A program made the position numbers and the translations under genes. Positions 42,769-51,160 of a stretch of DNA of 64,000 nucleotides are shown here, one piece after another; position 1 is the stretch's first letter; each line of letters opens with the position of its first letter. Under the pieces are notes generated by a model, which was not told the origin of the DNA, ran no database searches, and worked only from the letters and a program-made list of their open reading frames with translations. Source of the DNA: Brevinema_A sp051649605 (GTDB taxonomy: Bacteria; Spirochaetota; Brevinematia; Brevinematales; Brevinemataceae). Where the stretch lies: the NCBI GenBank assembly GCA_051649605.1, contig JBOFHK010000025.1, forward strand, positions 62,001 to 126,000, given 5' to 3'.

Positions 42769-42832
42769 TAAAATATTCTAAAAAAACAAATACTATGCTA
42801 TAATTAAAGTAATTAGAAAGTTGGGGAATAAT

Positions 42833-44341
42833 ATGACAAGAGTATTTTCAGGAGTGTTTTTAGGATTAGAATGCTTAACCATAGAAATAGAAATTGATAT
42901 CCGATCCAAATTAAAAAGTTTTGAGATCGTAGGATTGCCCAGCACCGCAGTCAAGGAATCTACTAAAAGGGTTGAAGCTGCCATTGTAAATTCAGGATTC
43001 CATTTTCCAGGAAAACAAATTGTGATCAATCTTGCACCTGCAGGAGTGAGAAAAATTGGGACTTTATTTGATTTGCCCATTGCCTTAGGGATTCTTGCCG
43101 AAGAATCTGAGTTAGGAATTTCTGGGCAAGATTTTATTATCGGAGAGCTTTCCCTCGATGGTCGCCTTCGGTCTACACAAGGGATTCTTCTTTTAGCTGG
43201 TTACGCTTTAGATCAGGGTTTTAGACGTTTTTTCTGTCCTAAAGCAAACGCCCAAGAAGCTTCTTTAATCAGTGGATTACAGATTGTTGCTGTTGAGTCT
43301 CTACAAGAAGCATTCCAAATTTTGAATGGAACACAAAGCCCTGATCCTATAAGTGATTCCCCTCGTCCTTCTGTCTCAACTAGACAATATGCTTGTTTTA
43401 GTGATGTAAAAGGGCAAGAAAGTGCAAAAAGAGCCTTAGAAATCGCTGCGTCTGGTGGACATAATATTCTGATGTTGGGACCTCCTGGTACTGGCAAAAC
43501 TATGCTCGCACGTCGTTTACCTGGGATCCTTCCTCCAATGAATTACCAAGAATCAATCGAAAGTTCTAAAATTTATAGTGTTTCTGGATTACTACAAGAA
43601 TCCTGCTTAATCCAAGATCGACCTTTTCGTGCCCCACACCATACAGCATCTGATGTTTCTATTGTTGGGGGAGGGCGTATCCCTCGACCTGGGGAAATCA
43701 GTTTGGCACATCAAGGAATACTCTTTTTAGATGAAATGCAAGAATTTAGCTCTAGTGTTATCCAAGTCTTAAGACAACCCTTAGAAGAAAAAAAAATTAC
43801 CATTTCGAGAGCGGAAGGAATTATAGAATTTCCTGCAAATTTTATGCTGGTAGGAGCAATGAACCCTTCTCGAGAAACTCAACGTGATTTTTACGAATCT
43901 TGGAATAAAGAAAACATTTCCCGTTTAATCAAAAAGCTATCCTATCCCTTTTTAGATCGTATTGATATGCATATCCAAGTGATGTCTGTCCCTCATGAAA
44001 AACTTGATAGAAAACATCGAGGAGAATCTTCAGAAACGATCAAACAACGAGTACATCAAGCTCGATTAATTCAAGACGAACGTTTTCGAGAATACCACAC
44101 TCATACTAATGCCGATATGAGTCCTCAATTAATCGAAAAATTCTGTACGCCAAATCAAGTGGGAAGAGCCATTTTAAAAATGGCAATGGAAAAATTAAAT
44201 CTCTCACTCCGATCCTATGATAAAATTATCAAATGTGCTCGAACGATCGCCGATCTATCCGAAGATGAAGAAATTAACGAAATTCATATTAGTGAAGCTC
44301 TCCAATATCGAATCTTAGATAGGATTTTAAATACTCAATAG
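42833..44341 (+). CDS. comM: YifB/ComM-family AAA+ ATPase (Mg-chelatase-like)
   Basis: Protein of 502 residues. N-terminal Lon-protease-fold domain (about 1-170, with IVGLPSTAVKES and PGKQIVINLAPA), AAA+ core with Walker A GPPGTGKTMLAR and Walker B ILFLDEMQEF, and C-terminal Mg_chelatase_C domain. ComM acts as a helicase in branch migration during natural transformation in Gram-negative species; many non-competent bacteria also carry it. The ATG at 42833 follows GGGGA; a TTG four codons earlier overlaps that site. A single gene, divergent from the GT42 gene. Confidence 0.93.
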   Translation: MTRVFSGVFLGLECLTIEIEIDIRSKLKSFEIVGLPSTAVKESTKRVEAAIVNSGFHFPGKQIVINLAPAGVRKIGTLFDLPIALGILAEESELGISGQDFIIGELSLDGRLRSTQGILLLAGYALDQGFRRFFCPKANAQEASLISGLQIVAVESLQEAFQILNGTQSPDPISDSPRPSVSTRQYACFSDVKGQESAKRALEIAASGGHNILMLGPPGTGKTMLARRLPGILPPMNYQESIESSKIYSVSGLLQESCLIQDRPFRAPHHTASDVSIVGGGRIPRPGEISLAHQGILFLDEMQEFSSSVIQVLRQPLEEKKITISRAEGIIEFPANFMLVGAMNPSRETQRDFYESWNKENISRLIKKLSYPFLDRIDMHIQVMSVPHEKLDRKHRGESSETIKQRVHQARLIQDERFREYHTHTNADMSPQLIEKFCTPNQVGRAILKMAMEKLNLSLRSYDKIIKCARTIADLSEDEEINEIHISEALQYRILDRILNTQ

Positions 44342-44371
44342 AAATTTTTATAGAAAAATATTATTCAAATA

Positions 44372-44400
44372 TTGACAAAATAAAGAAAATTTGGTATACT
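44372..44400 (+). promoter_or_regulatory. Sigma-70-type promoter of rplU-prp-rpmA
   Basis: TTGACA at 44372-44377, 17-base spacer, TATACT at 44395-44400. One of the strongest matches in the window, as expected for ribosomal protein genes. Confidence 0.8.
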
Positions 44401-44455
44401 AATTATCAATATGTATGAATTTTTCATTATAAATGCTTATCAAGGAGACTAGAAT

Positions 44456-44767
44456 ATGTACGCAATGGTAGAAATTGGCGGGCAAAGCCACAAAGCTGAA
44501 AAAGGAGCTGAGTTTCTTGTTAATCTGCTTAAAGAAGAAACAGGAGCAATTATTAAATTTGATAAAGTTACTTTAATTTCCGATAACGGTACTATTGAGA
44601 TCGGGGCTCCTTATCTCTCCGCTACCGTACAAGCAGAAATTGTTGAACCGGAAGTCAAAGGAAAAAAATTAACTGTTTTCAAATACAAAAATAAAACCAA
44701 CTATCATGTGAAAAATGGGCATCGACAAAAATATACCCGTATTAAAATTATTAATATTATAAAATAA
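44456..44767 (+). CDS. rplU: 50S ribosomal protein L21
   Basis: L21 of 103 residues: MYAMVEIGGQSHKAEKG at the start, GAPYLSATVQAEIVE in the middle and the RNA-binding KNKTNYHVKNGHRQKYTRI near the end. Binds 23S rRNA. It shares its last base with the start of the next gene (TAATG). Confidence 0.97.
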   Translation: MYAMVEIGGQSHKAEKGAEFLVNLLKEETGAIIKFDKVTLISDNGTIEIGAPYLSATVQAEIVEPEVKGKKLTVFKYKNKTNYHVKNGHRQKYTRIKIINIIK

Positions 44768-45051
44768 TGATCCAACTCACGCTCACGGATCTGGATTTAT
44801 ATTATTATATAAAAGCTGAAGGACATAGCAATCAATCTATTGTTTGTGCTAGTGTATCAATACTCTTAGAGACATGGCGTTTGGCAGAAGAAAGTTTGGA
44901 ACAACAAAAAATTCTATATGAAAATGGATTGATTGAAGCATCTATTCCCAAGAGTATGATTGCTCAAATATTATTTACCCATCTATGTATAGGATTAACT
45001 GCTATACAAAAAAAATATCCTAGTGATATTTCACTCAACATCGGAGGATAA
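44767..45051 (+). CDS. prp: Prp-family (YsxB) ribosomal-processing cysteine protease
   Basis: Protein of 94 residues with the Prp active-site pattern: His in AEGHS (about 19) and Cys in IVCASVSIL (about 27). In Firmicutes and relatives Prp removes an N-terminal extension from L27. Its place between rplU and rpmA is standard, also in Borrelia. The L27 encoded next begins MASKK with no extension, so the substrate here is unclear. Its end contains the ribosome site for rpmA. Confidence 0.87.
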   Translation: MIQLTLTDLDLYYYIKAEGHSNQSIVCASVSILLETWRLAEESLEQQKILYENGLIEASIPKSMIAQILFTHLCIGLTAIQKKYPSDISLNIGG

Positions 45052-45052
45052 C

Positions 45053-45304
45053 ATGGCATCAAAAAAAGCTGGCGGATCAGCGAAAAACGGTCGTGATAGT
45101 ACATCAAAACGACTTGGGGTAAAAAAATTCGGTGGAGAAAAAGTCATCGCCGGAAACATTATTATCCGTCAACGGGGAACAAAATATCATCCAGGAGTTT
45201 CAGTAGGCAGAGGTGGAGACGATACCTTGTTTGCATTAACTGATGGATTAGTCGTATTTACATCCCGTAGGGGGAAAACTGTCGTGAACGTATTGACAGC
45301 TTAA
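45053..45304 (+). CDS. rpmA: 50S ribosomal protein L27
   Basis: L27 of 83 residues, ASKKAGGSAKNGRDS followed by RQRGTKYHPGVSVGRGGDDTLFAL, all canonical. The N-terminus reaches the peptidyl transferase centre. The ATG at 45053 is set by GGAGG five bases upstream. The frame is open ten codons further back but that stretch has no ribosome site and no Prp cleavage motif. Confidence 0.97.
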   Translation: MASKKAGGSAKNGRDSTSKRLGVKKFGGEKVIAGNIIIRQRGTKYHPGVSVGRGGDDTLFALTDGLVVFTSRRGKTVVNVLTA

Positions 45305-45345
45305 ATTAAGCCAATGTTATTCATATGGCTCCCAAGGATATTATT

Positions 45346-45678
45346 ATGCTCACAGAACAACAACTATCAGATTTTCATATTCAGTTAACTCAAATGAAAA
45401 TTGACCTTATTGAGACTATTCAAAGCGAACTCGAAGATGAAAAAAGCCCTTTTAACGTAAGTGGAGATATGGCAGACAAAGCAGAAGCGATAACATACGT
45501 CTCTGTAAATGAAGAACTCACAGCAGGACAAAAAAATACTTTAGATAAGATTGATCGTGCGATCAAGCGAATCGAAGACAAAATTTTTGGGAAATGTACT
45601 ATTTGTTCCAATCTTATTGAATTAGATAGACTTTCTGCGATTCCCTACGCCGAAACTTGTAAAGTCCATATGCAATAA
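45346..45678 (+). CDS. DksA/TraR-family zinc-finger protein
   Basis: Protein of 110 residues: helical N-terminus (LSDFHIQLTQMKIDLIETIQ), ADKAEAITYVSVNEEL in the middle, and a C-terminal zinc finger GKCTICSNLIELDRL...ETCKVHM. The last pair is Cys-x2-His where DksA usually has Cys-x2-Cys. DksA proteins enter the RNA polymerase secondary channel and, with ppGpp, adjust rRNA and other promoters. The ATG at 45346 has AAGGA seven bases before it; an upstream ATG at 45325 has none. It lies downstream of rpmA and before a terminator. Confidence 0.87.
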   Translation: MLTEQQLSDFHIQLTQMKIDLIETIQSELEDEKSPFNVSGDMADKAEAITYVSVNEELTAGQKNTLDKIDRAIKRIEDKIFGKCTICSNLIELDRLSAIPYAETCKVHMQ

Positions 45679-45682
45679 ATTT

Positions 45683-45710
45683 AAAAGTCTCTTTTTTAGA
45701 GGCTTTTATT
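45683..45710 (+). terminator. Intrinsic terminator after the DksA-like gene
   Basis: AAAAGTCTC at 45683-45691 pairs (one G-U) with GAGGCTTTT at 45699-45707, followed by ATT. It probably ends the rplU transcript. Confidence 0.7.
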
Positions 45711-45741
45711 CTTAATACTATCATAGAATAAGAGGAACAAG

Positions 45742-46815
45742 ATGAAAAAAATTCTCTTCCCTTTATTAATTTTTATCCTCAGCTTTACTGCTTGTGAATC
45801 ATCACAAAATCAACACTATACTCTATTTGAAATTCAAGAGGGCGATTCAATGACTCGGATCACTGCCCGTTTAATCGATGCAGAGATTCTCACCAAAAAA
45901 CTTCCTTTTCGGATTTATGCAAAAATTACTGGACAAGATTCAAAACTCAAAATTGGAACTTATAATATTCCACCCCAACGGTCTTACCAACAAATTTTAG
46001 CGATTCTTACTTCAGGTAAAGGGATTGGTAATTTGGTAACCATCCCCGAAGGATTCAATATCTACCAAATTGCTGCCTTATTAGAAGAGAAGGAAATCGT
46101 TTCAGCTCAAGATTTTCTTAACGAAGTCTATCACGAATATTGGCTCAAACAATTTAATTTACCGACCAATCCTCCATACACTATCACAAATATTAGCTAT
46201 TTTTATGATCAAAATAATTTTCGATTCGCTGTTCCCAAAAATCCTCCTTTATACTCTTTGGAAGGATACTTGTTTCCTGATACCTATTCCTTCGAGAAGA
46301 ATTCATCGGCTAAAACGGTTGTTCAAGTAATGACCAGTAATTTTCATGCTATTATGGATAACACTATTCTTACAGAAATAAAAAAACAAAACAAATCTCT
46401 TTCTGAAGTGATTACTCTTGCCTCTATTATTCAAAAAGAATCTAGTAGCGATAAAGAAATGCCAAAAGTAGCAGGTGTATATAACAATCGTTTAAAGATC
46501 AATATGATTCTCCAAGCAGATCCAACGCTTATTTATGCCTTGATTTTAGACGGCGAATATGATGGTAATATCCGCTCTCGTCATCTCAATCCTCCTTGGT
46601 CTTCTCCTTACAATACCTACTACCGTACTTCTCTACCTCCTGGGGCAATTGCCAACCCTGGTAAATCAGCAATTCTTGCTACTTTACAGCCTGAAAAACA
46701 CGATTATTTTTATTTTGTTGCAACTCCGAATGGAGGGCACAAATATTCTCGTACCTATGCTGAGCATCAAAAAGCTGTCCAAGATTGGGTTAATTATCGA
46801 AGAGGACGATCATGA
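45742..46815 (+). CDS. mltG: Endolytic transglycosylase MltG, lipoprotein form
   Basis: YceG/MltG-family protein of 357 residues. LysM-like start, VTIPEGFNIYQIA near 100, SLEGYLFPDTYSF at 172-184, and the catalytic region ASIIQKESSSDKEMPKVAGVYNNRL with Glu233 as the expected catalytic acid. MltG cuts nascent peptidoglycan strands to end glycan elongation. Most MltG proteins have an N-terminal membrane helix; here the signal ends in SFTAC (Cys18), a lipobox, so it is probably lipid-anchored. An insert at about 130-165 (TNPPYTITNISYFYDQ) is unusual. It overlaps nif3 by four bases. Confidence 0.9.
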   Translation: MKKILFPLLIFILSFTACESSQNQHYTLFEIQEGDSMTRITARLIDAEILTKKLPFRIYAKITGQDSKLKIGTYNIPPQRSYQQILAILTSGKGIGNLVTIPEGFNIYQIAALLEEKEIVSAQDFLNEVYHEYWLKQFNLPTNPPYTITNISYFYDQNNFRFAVPKNPPLYSLEGYLFPDTYSFEKNSSAKTVVQVMTSNFHAIMDNTILTEIKKQNKSLSEVITLASIIQKESSSDKEMPKVAGVYNNRLKINMILQADPTLIYALILDGEYDGNIRSRHLNPPWSSPYNTYYRTSLPPGAIANPGKSAILATLQPEKHDYFYFVATPNGGHKYSRTYAEHQKAVQDWVNYRRGRS

Positions 46816-47570
46816 TTTCGAGAAATGAGTTGAGTTCGTTGTTAGATACTTGGCTGGATCCACATAAAATTAAAGACCATACCTTTAATGGTCTTCAATT
46901 TGAAGGGAAAGAGTCGATTCAGCATATTGCCTGTGCTGTTGATGTCTCCTTAGAAACTCTTAACAAAGCAGCAGAATTAGGTGTCGATTTTTTAATAACT
47001 CATCACGGATTAATTTGGAACGGCTTATCAAAAATCACTGGATTCGATAAAAAACGTATTCAAGTCTTATGCGATCACCAAATTAATCTCTACTGTGCCC
47101 ATCTCCCACTAGACATTCACCCTACTTTAGGAAACAATATTTCTCTCATAAAATTACTAGGAGCAGAGAATACAAAACAGATTTTTTTTGATGTAGGATA
47201 TTATGCAAACATCAATATAAATTATCAAGAATTAAAGTGTTTGATTCAAAGTAAGGTTTCTCAAAACATTATAGAAATGCCTTTCGGAAAAGAGAAGATT
47301 ACTCAGATTGCGGTGTGTTCTGGAGGAGCTACATTAGATTTAAGAGCGTTATTTGAAGCTCATCAACAGGAAGCAGATACGATCATTAGCGGAGAAACAA
47401 ACAGTCTCTATTATCACTATGCTAAAGAATTACAAATGAATATTATTTGTGCAGGGCATTATGCTACTGAAATCTTCGGAGTTAACAATCTTAATCGAGA
47501 AATAAAAAAAGTATACGCTCATTTAGATCAAATGACATATACTTTTATCGATTTTCCTACAGGTTTTTAA
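46812..47570 (+). CDS. Nif3/YqfO-family dinuclear metal protein
   Basis: Protein of 252 residues. FNGLQFEGKE, CAVDVSLETLNKA, FLITHHGLIWNG and CAHLPLDIHPTLGNN at the N-terminus, and the C-terminal GETNSLYYHYAKEL and AGHYATEIFG, give the conserved metal ligands of the Nif3 family. Often labelled GTP cyclohydrolase I type 2, but the true role is unsettled. Coupled to mltG through an ATGA overlap, and convergent with the HU gene with almost no gap. Confidence 0.9.
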   Translation: MISRNELSSLLDTWLDPHKIKDHTFNGLQFEGKESIQHIACAVDVSLETLNKAAELGVDFLITHHGLIWNGLSKITGFDKKRIQVLCDHQINLYCAHLPLDIHPTLGNNISLIKLLGAENTKQIFFDVGYYANININYQELKCLIQSKVSQNIIEMPFGKEKITQIAVCSGGATLDLRALFEAHQQEADTIISGETNSLYYHYAKELQMNIICAGHYATEIFGVNNLNREIKKVYAHLDQMTYTFIDFPTGF

Positions 47571-47575
47571 AAAAA

Positions 47576-47887
47576 TTATTTATCCATTGCACGAAGATTT
47601 TTTCCTGCTTTGAAGTAAGGAAATTTTTTAGCTGGAACATTTACATGTTCATTAGTTTTAGGGTTACGAGCAATACGAGCTTGCCTCTGGCGAACCCCAA
47701 AAGTGCCAAATCCTCTCAATTCTATTCTTTCATTATCATCAAGCTTTTCGATCGCTTGACGTAAAGTATCAACAAATGTAGCAATCACAGAGACCACTTG
47801 ACGCCTAGAAACACCTAGCTCTGAAACATCTTTACACGAAATCACAAGATTTACTAAATCAGATTTAGTTAGTTTACTTTTACCCAT
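47576..47887 (-). CDS. HU-family DNA-binding protein
   Basis: HU/IHF protein of 103 residues. The core RIELRGFGTFGVRQRQARIARNP is typical, with the DNA-intercalating RNPKT arm and a C-terminal PYFKAGKNL. The first 45 residues are divergent, as in Borrelia Hbb. It compacts and bends DNA. The ATG at 47887 has GGGGGGAG upstream; a further ATG at 47905 lies before that site. It follows rpsT on the same strand, the neighbour hbb has in Borrelia. Confidence 0.92.
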   Translation of the reverse strand: MGKSKLTKSDLVNLVISCKDVSELGVSRRQVVSVIATFVDTLRQAIEKLDDNERIELRGFGTFGVRQRQARIARNPKTNEHVNVPAKKFPYFKAGKNLRAMDK

Positions 47888-47959
47888 AATATTTGCTCCC
47901 CCCATCTATGATAAGATCTGATTAGGACAAACCATCACAAGCATACAATGGTTTTTATC

Positions 47960-48235
47960 CTAGCTATTATAAGATTTTTTAAATAATATTTCCATAGAAG
48001 ATTTAACTCGAGAAGAGGTATTTCTTGGTAACACACCTTTAGCCCAAGCTCTATCAATTTGTTTTTTGAACTCATTTAATTGTAGTTGTGCAGCACTTAT
48101 ATCAAGAGTTTTTTCAGTAAATAAAGCGATTGTATTACGGCGTAGATGTCTAACAAATGTTTTTATTGCTTTATTACGCATATAACGTTTTTCACTTTGT
48201 TTGACTCTTTTTTTAGCAGATTTAATATTAGGCAC
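47960..48235 (-). CDS. rpsT: 30S ribosomal protein S20 (GTG start)
   Basis: S20 of 91 residues: PNIKSAKKRVKQSEKRYMRNKAIKT at the start, a typical basic helix. The GTG at 48235 has GGAGG five bases upstream and gives the canonical N-terminus. It is transcribed from a good promoter, with the HU gene downstream. Confidence 0.95.
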   Translation of the reverse strand: MPNIKSAKKRVKQSEKRYMRNKAIKTFVRHLRRNTIALFTEKTLDISAAQLQLNEFKKQIDRAWAKGVLPRNTSSRVKSSMEILFKKSYNS

Positions 48236-48262
48236 CTAATCCTCCATTGATTTACATAATAT

Positions 48263-48291
48263 AATATAATATATAAATCAATAAAAGTCAA
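48263..48291 (-). promoter_or_regulatory. Sigma-70-type promoter of rpsT-HU
   Basis: Minus strand: TTGACT at 48291-48286, 17-base spacer, TATATT at 48268-48263. Confidence 0.65.
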
Positions 48292-48343
48292 GGTTTTAAT
48301 ACTTTTATCTTCTCTATACGAAGAATTTTATTTTTTATATCAC

Positions 48344-48373
48344 TTTACAAATGAGAAGAAAAACTATTATAAT
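48344..48373 (+). promoter_or_regulatory. Probable promoter of mnmG
   Basis: TTTACA at 48344-48349, 18-base spacer, TATAAT at 48368-48373. The GTG start follows at 48420. Confidence 0.45.
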
Positions 48374-48419
48374 ATAGGGATATCTGTGAATTAACACAAA
48401 TACATATCAAGGATTTTTC

Positions 48420-50381
48420 GTGTATTATCAATGGGATGTTATTGTTATTGGAGGCGGTCATGCTGGCATAGAAGCTTCCCACGCTGCTGCCCGTATAGGA
48501 GCAAAAACTTTATTACTAACTTCTAATATCGACTTAATGGGGCATATGTCTTGTAATCCTTCAATTGGGGGTATCGGAAAAGGTCAGTTGGTCAAAGAAA
48601 TCGACGCACTTGGTGGTTTGATGGGGATCACCGCTGATCAAACCAGTATCCAATTCCGACGACTCAATACCAAAAAAGGGGCCGCAGTACGGTCATCTCG
48701 CTCACAAGCCGATAAAATTGCGTACCGTACCTTAATTCAATCTTTAATGTTTCAACAAGAAAAACTCACTATCATTCAAGATCATATCCAAGATTTAATC
48801 ACTGAGCAAAACCATGTAATCGGTGTTAAAGGAATGTTAGGACAAGAATTCTATGCAAAATCCATCGTCATTACAACAGGTACCTTTCTTAATGGCCTTG
48901 TCCGTATTGGAGATCTTGCTATTCCGGCGGGACGTATTGGAGAACAACCTGCTGTAAAATTAGCAAATCGTATCAAAGATTTAGGATTCAAAACTCCTCG
49001 TTTCAAAACAGGTACTCCTCCACGTTTGGATATACGTACCATTGATTTCTCCAAAACAGAAATCCAAGAGGGCGATAATCCTGCACGACCTTTTTCTTTT
49101 AGAACCAATTTAGAAACTTTTAACCCTCAACAAGAATTGTGTTACCTCACCTATACAAGCCCGCTAAGCCATGAAATTATTAAAAACAATATCTATATTG
49201 CTCCTATGTATTCTGGAGAAATAGATGCCACAGGTGTCCGCTATTGCCCTTCTATCGAAGATAAAGTAATGAAATTCCCCAATCACGAACGCCATCACAT
49301 CTTCCTCGAGCCAGAAAGTTTATCCAGTGGGGAAATTTATCCTAATGGGCTTTCTAATGCTTTTCCTATTTCTATTCAGCAACAATTAGTCAATAGTATT
49401 CCTGGATTAGAAAACGCTATTATGACAAGACCTGCTTATGCAATAGAACATGATTATATTGATCCTACAGAATTATACCCATGGCTTGAAACAAAAAAAA
49501 TAGCCAACCTCTTTTTAGCAGGACAAATTAACGGTACGACAGGTTACGAAGAAGCCGCCGCTCTCGGCTTGATTGCAGGGGTAAATGCCGCTCTAAAGGC
49601 ATCTGGTAACGAGCCATTTGTACCTAAAAGAATAGAAAGTTATATTGGTGTTATGCTGGACGACCTCACCACCTTAGGGACGATAGAACCCTATCGAATG
49701 TTTACCTCCCGTGTAGAATATCGGCTTACCATTCGAGAAGATAATGCGGATCAACGTCTCACCCCTATTGCTTACCAGCTCGGTTTGGTCAATTCAGAAA
49801 CGTATAATCAATGTGTTCAAAAATACCAAAACGTGGCACAAACTCTAACATTCTTAGATAGTCATTTCTTAACTCCCGCCGACAATTTTCACAAACTTTA
49901 CCAAGAATTACAAACCCCTATCCCCCCAAAAAAAATTTCTTTAACAGAATTTTTAAGAAGACCAGAAATTTCTCTCGAAAAAATACGCCAATCCTTAAAA
50001 AAATATGATATTCAAATCCCCACACTCACCTTTCTTGAAGATGAGCAAGTTTCAATTACTGTTAAATATCAAGGTTATATTCAAGAGGAAACAAAAAGAG
50101 TCTTAGAAATCCAACATGCAGAACATACCGTACTTCCTGAGAATTTCCCCTATGATAGAATTTCTGGACTCCGTTTAGAAGAAATTGAAAAATTATTAAC
50201 ACTAAAGCCCCATACTTTGGGACAAATCTCCCGAATTCCTGGTATCCGTCCTACTGCTGTACATATTATTTCTTTGGTGTTAAAATTCGACGGTGAAAAA
50301 GGAATGAACAAATATTCAACCGAAGCTCCTACTTGGGGGCATAGTTCTAGTAGTTATCAGCAAGGTTTAGAAAATAAATAA
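48420..50381 (+). CDS. mnmG: tRNA uridine-5-carboxymethylaminomethyl modification enzyme MnmG (GTG start)
   Basis: GidA/MnmG of 653 residues. FAD motif VIVIGGGHAGIEAS at the start, SCNPSIGGIGKGQLVKEIDALGG, the TGTFLNG strand, GQINGTTGYEEAAALGL, FTSRVEYRLTIREDNAD and the C-terminal helical domain are all present. With MnmE it modifies U34 of several tRNAs. The GTG at 48420 has AAGGA six bases before it and gives the normal start. The C-terminal tail (YSTEAPTWGHSSSSYQQG) is slightly longer than usual. Confidence 0.96.
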   Translation: MYYQWDVIVIGGGHAGIEASHAAARIGAKTLLLTSNIDLMGHMSCNPSIGGIGKGQLVKEIDALGGLMGITADQTSIQFRRLNTKKGAAVRSSRSQADKIAYRTLIQSLMFQQEKLTIIQDHIQDLITEQNHVIGVKGMLGQEFYAKSIVITTGTFLNGLVRIGDLAIPAGRIGEQPAVKLANRIKDLGFKTPRFKTGTPPRLDIRTIDFSKTEIQEGDNPARPFSFRTNLETFNPQQELCYLTYTSPLSHEIIKNNIYIAPMYSGEIDATGVRYCPSIEDKVMKFPNHERHHIFLEPESLSSGEIYPNGLSNAFPISIQQQLVNSIPGLENAIMTRPAYAIEHDYIDPTELYPWLETKKIANLFLAGQINGTTGYEEAAALGLIAGVNAALKASGNEPFVPKRIESYIGVMLDDLTTLGTIEPYRMFTSRVEYRLTIREDNADQRLTPIAYQLGLVNSETYNQCVQKYQNVAQTLTFLDSHFLTPADNFHKLYQELQTPIPPKKISLTEFLRRPEISLEKIRQSLKKYDIQIPTLTFLEDEQVSITVKYQGYIQEETKRVLEIQHAEHTVLPENFPYDRISGLRLEEIEKLLTLKPHTLGQISRIPGIRPTAVHIISLVLKFDGEKGMNKYSTEAPTWGHSSSSYQQGLENK

Positions 50382-50452
50382 TCCACAGCTCATAATACTA
50401 TAGATTTTATTTATGAAGGTGTGTTAGACTTTAAAATATCGGGGAGAAAGTT

Positions 50453-51160
50453 ATGAAAAAACAGCTGGGCGTTAATATTGACCACATCGCCGCCCTTCGA
50501 CAAATCCACAGTACTTCTTATCCAGAACCATTACAAGCAGCGTATTTAGTACAAAATGCTGGAGCTCATAAAATTATCGTACATCTCTTGGAAGATCATC
50601 TTCAAAAAAGAGATATTTATTTGATCCGAGAGGCCTGTTCTTTACCGCTCAATATGCAGATGTCTTTATCAGACGATATGACACATATTGCTTTGGATCT
50701 CTGTCCAGAAGAAGTTTGTATCGTAAATAATGAGCGAAAAGAAAACGGGGTTACAGGGGGGTTGGATCTGTCTTTATCATCTGAAAAACTAGAAGCGTTT
50801 ATCTTAAAAGCGCAAAATCGTCATATCAAAATTGGTCTTTCCATCAATCATGATGAAGAAAGTATTAAATCAGCAAGTGAGTTAGGAGCAGACATTGTTG
50901 AACTCTACACCGGTATTTATGCTGATACTCTACACGAGCAAAAGCAAATTATTGAAGAGTTAAAACATGCTAGCCAATATGCCCATTCTTTGGGATTACA
51001 GGTAAACGCTGGTCATAAACTTCATTATAATAATGTTCAGGCACTTATCTCCATTCCAGAGATTCACACCCTCAATATCGGGCATGCAATTATTTCTCGA
51101 GCAGTATTTGTTGGTCTGGATCGTGCGATACGTGATATGCTTATACTTTTTTCTTCCTAG
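50453..51160 (+). CDS. pdxJ: Pyridoxine 5'-phosphate synthase
   Basis: PdxJ TIM barrel of 235 residues: LGVNIDHIAALRQ, AGAHKIIVHLLEDHLQKRD, PLNMQMS, VELYTGIYA and VNAGHKLHYNNV all match. It forms pyridoxine 5'-phosphate from 1-deoxy-D-xylulose 5-phosphate and 3-amino-2-oxopropyl phosphate, so the cell uses the DXP-dependent vitamin B6 route. Its 3' end overlaps the convergent RND gene by 20 bases. Confidence 0.96.
   Translation: MKKQLGVNIDHIAALRQIHSTSYPEPLQAAYLVQNAGAHKIIVHLLEDHLQKRDIYLIREACSLPLNMQMSLSDDMTHIALDLCPEEVCIVNNERKENGVTGGLDLSLSSEKLEAFILKAQNRHIKIGLSINHDEESIKSASELGADIVELYTGIYADTLHEQKQIIEELKHASQYAHSLGLQVNAGHKLHYNNVQALISIPEIHTLNIGHAIISRAVFVGLDRAIRDMLILFSS

Noticed and set aside
45023..45052. 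Extended L27 start that might supply a Prp cleavage site
   Set aside because: It has no ribosome site, lies inside prp, and lacks the LQFF-type motif; GGAGG clearly marks the ATG at 45053.
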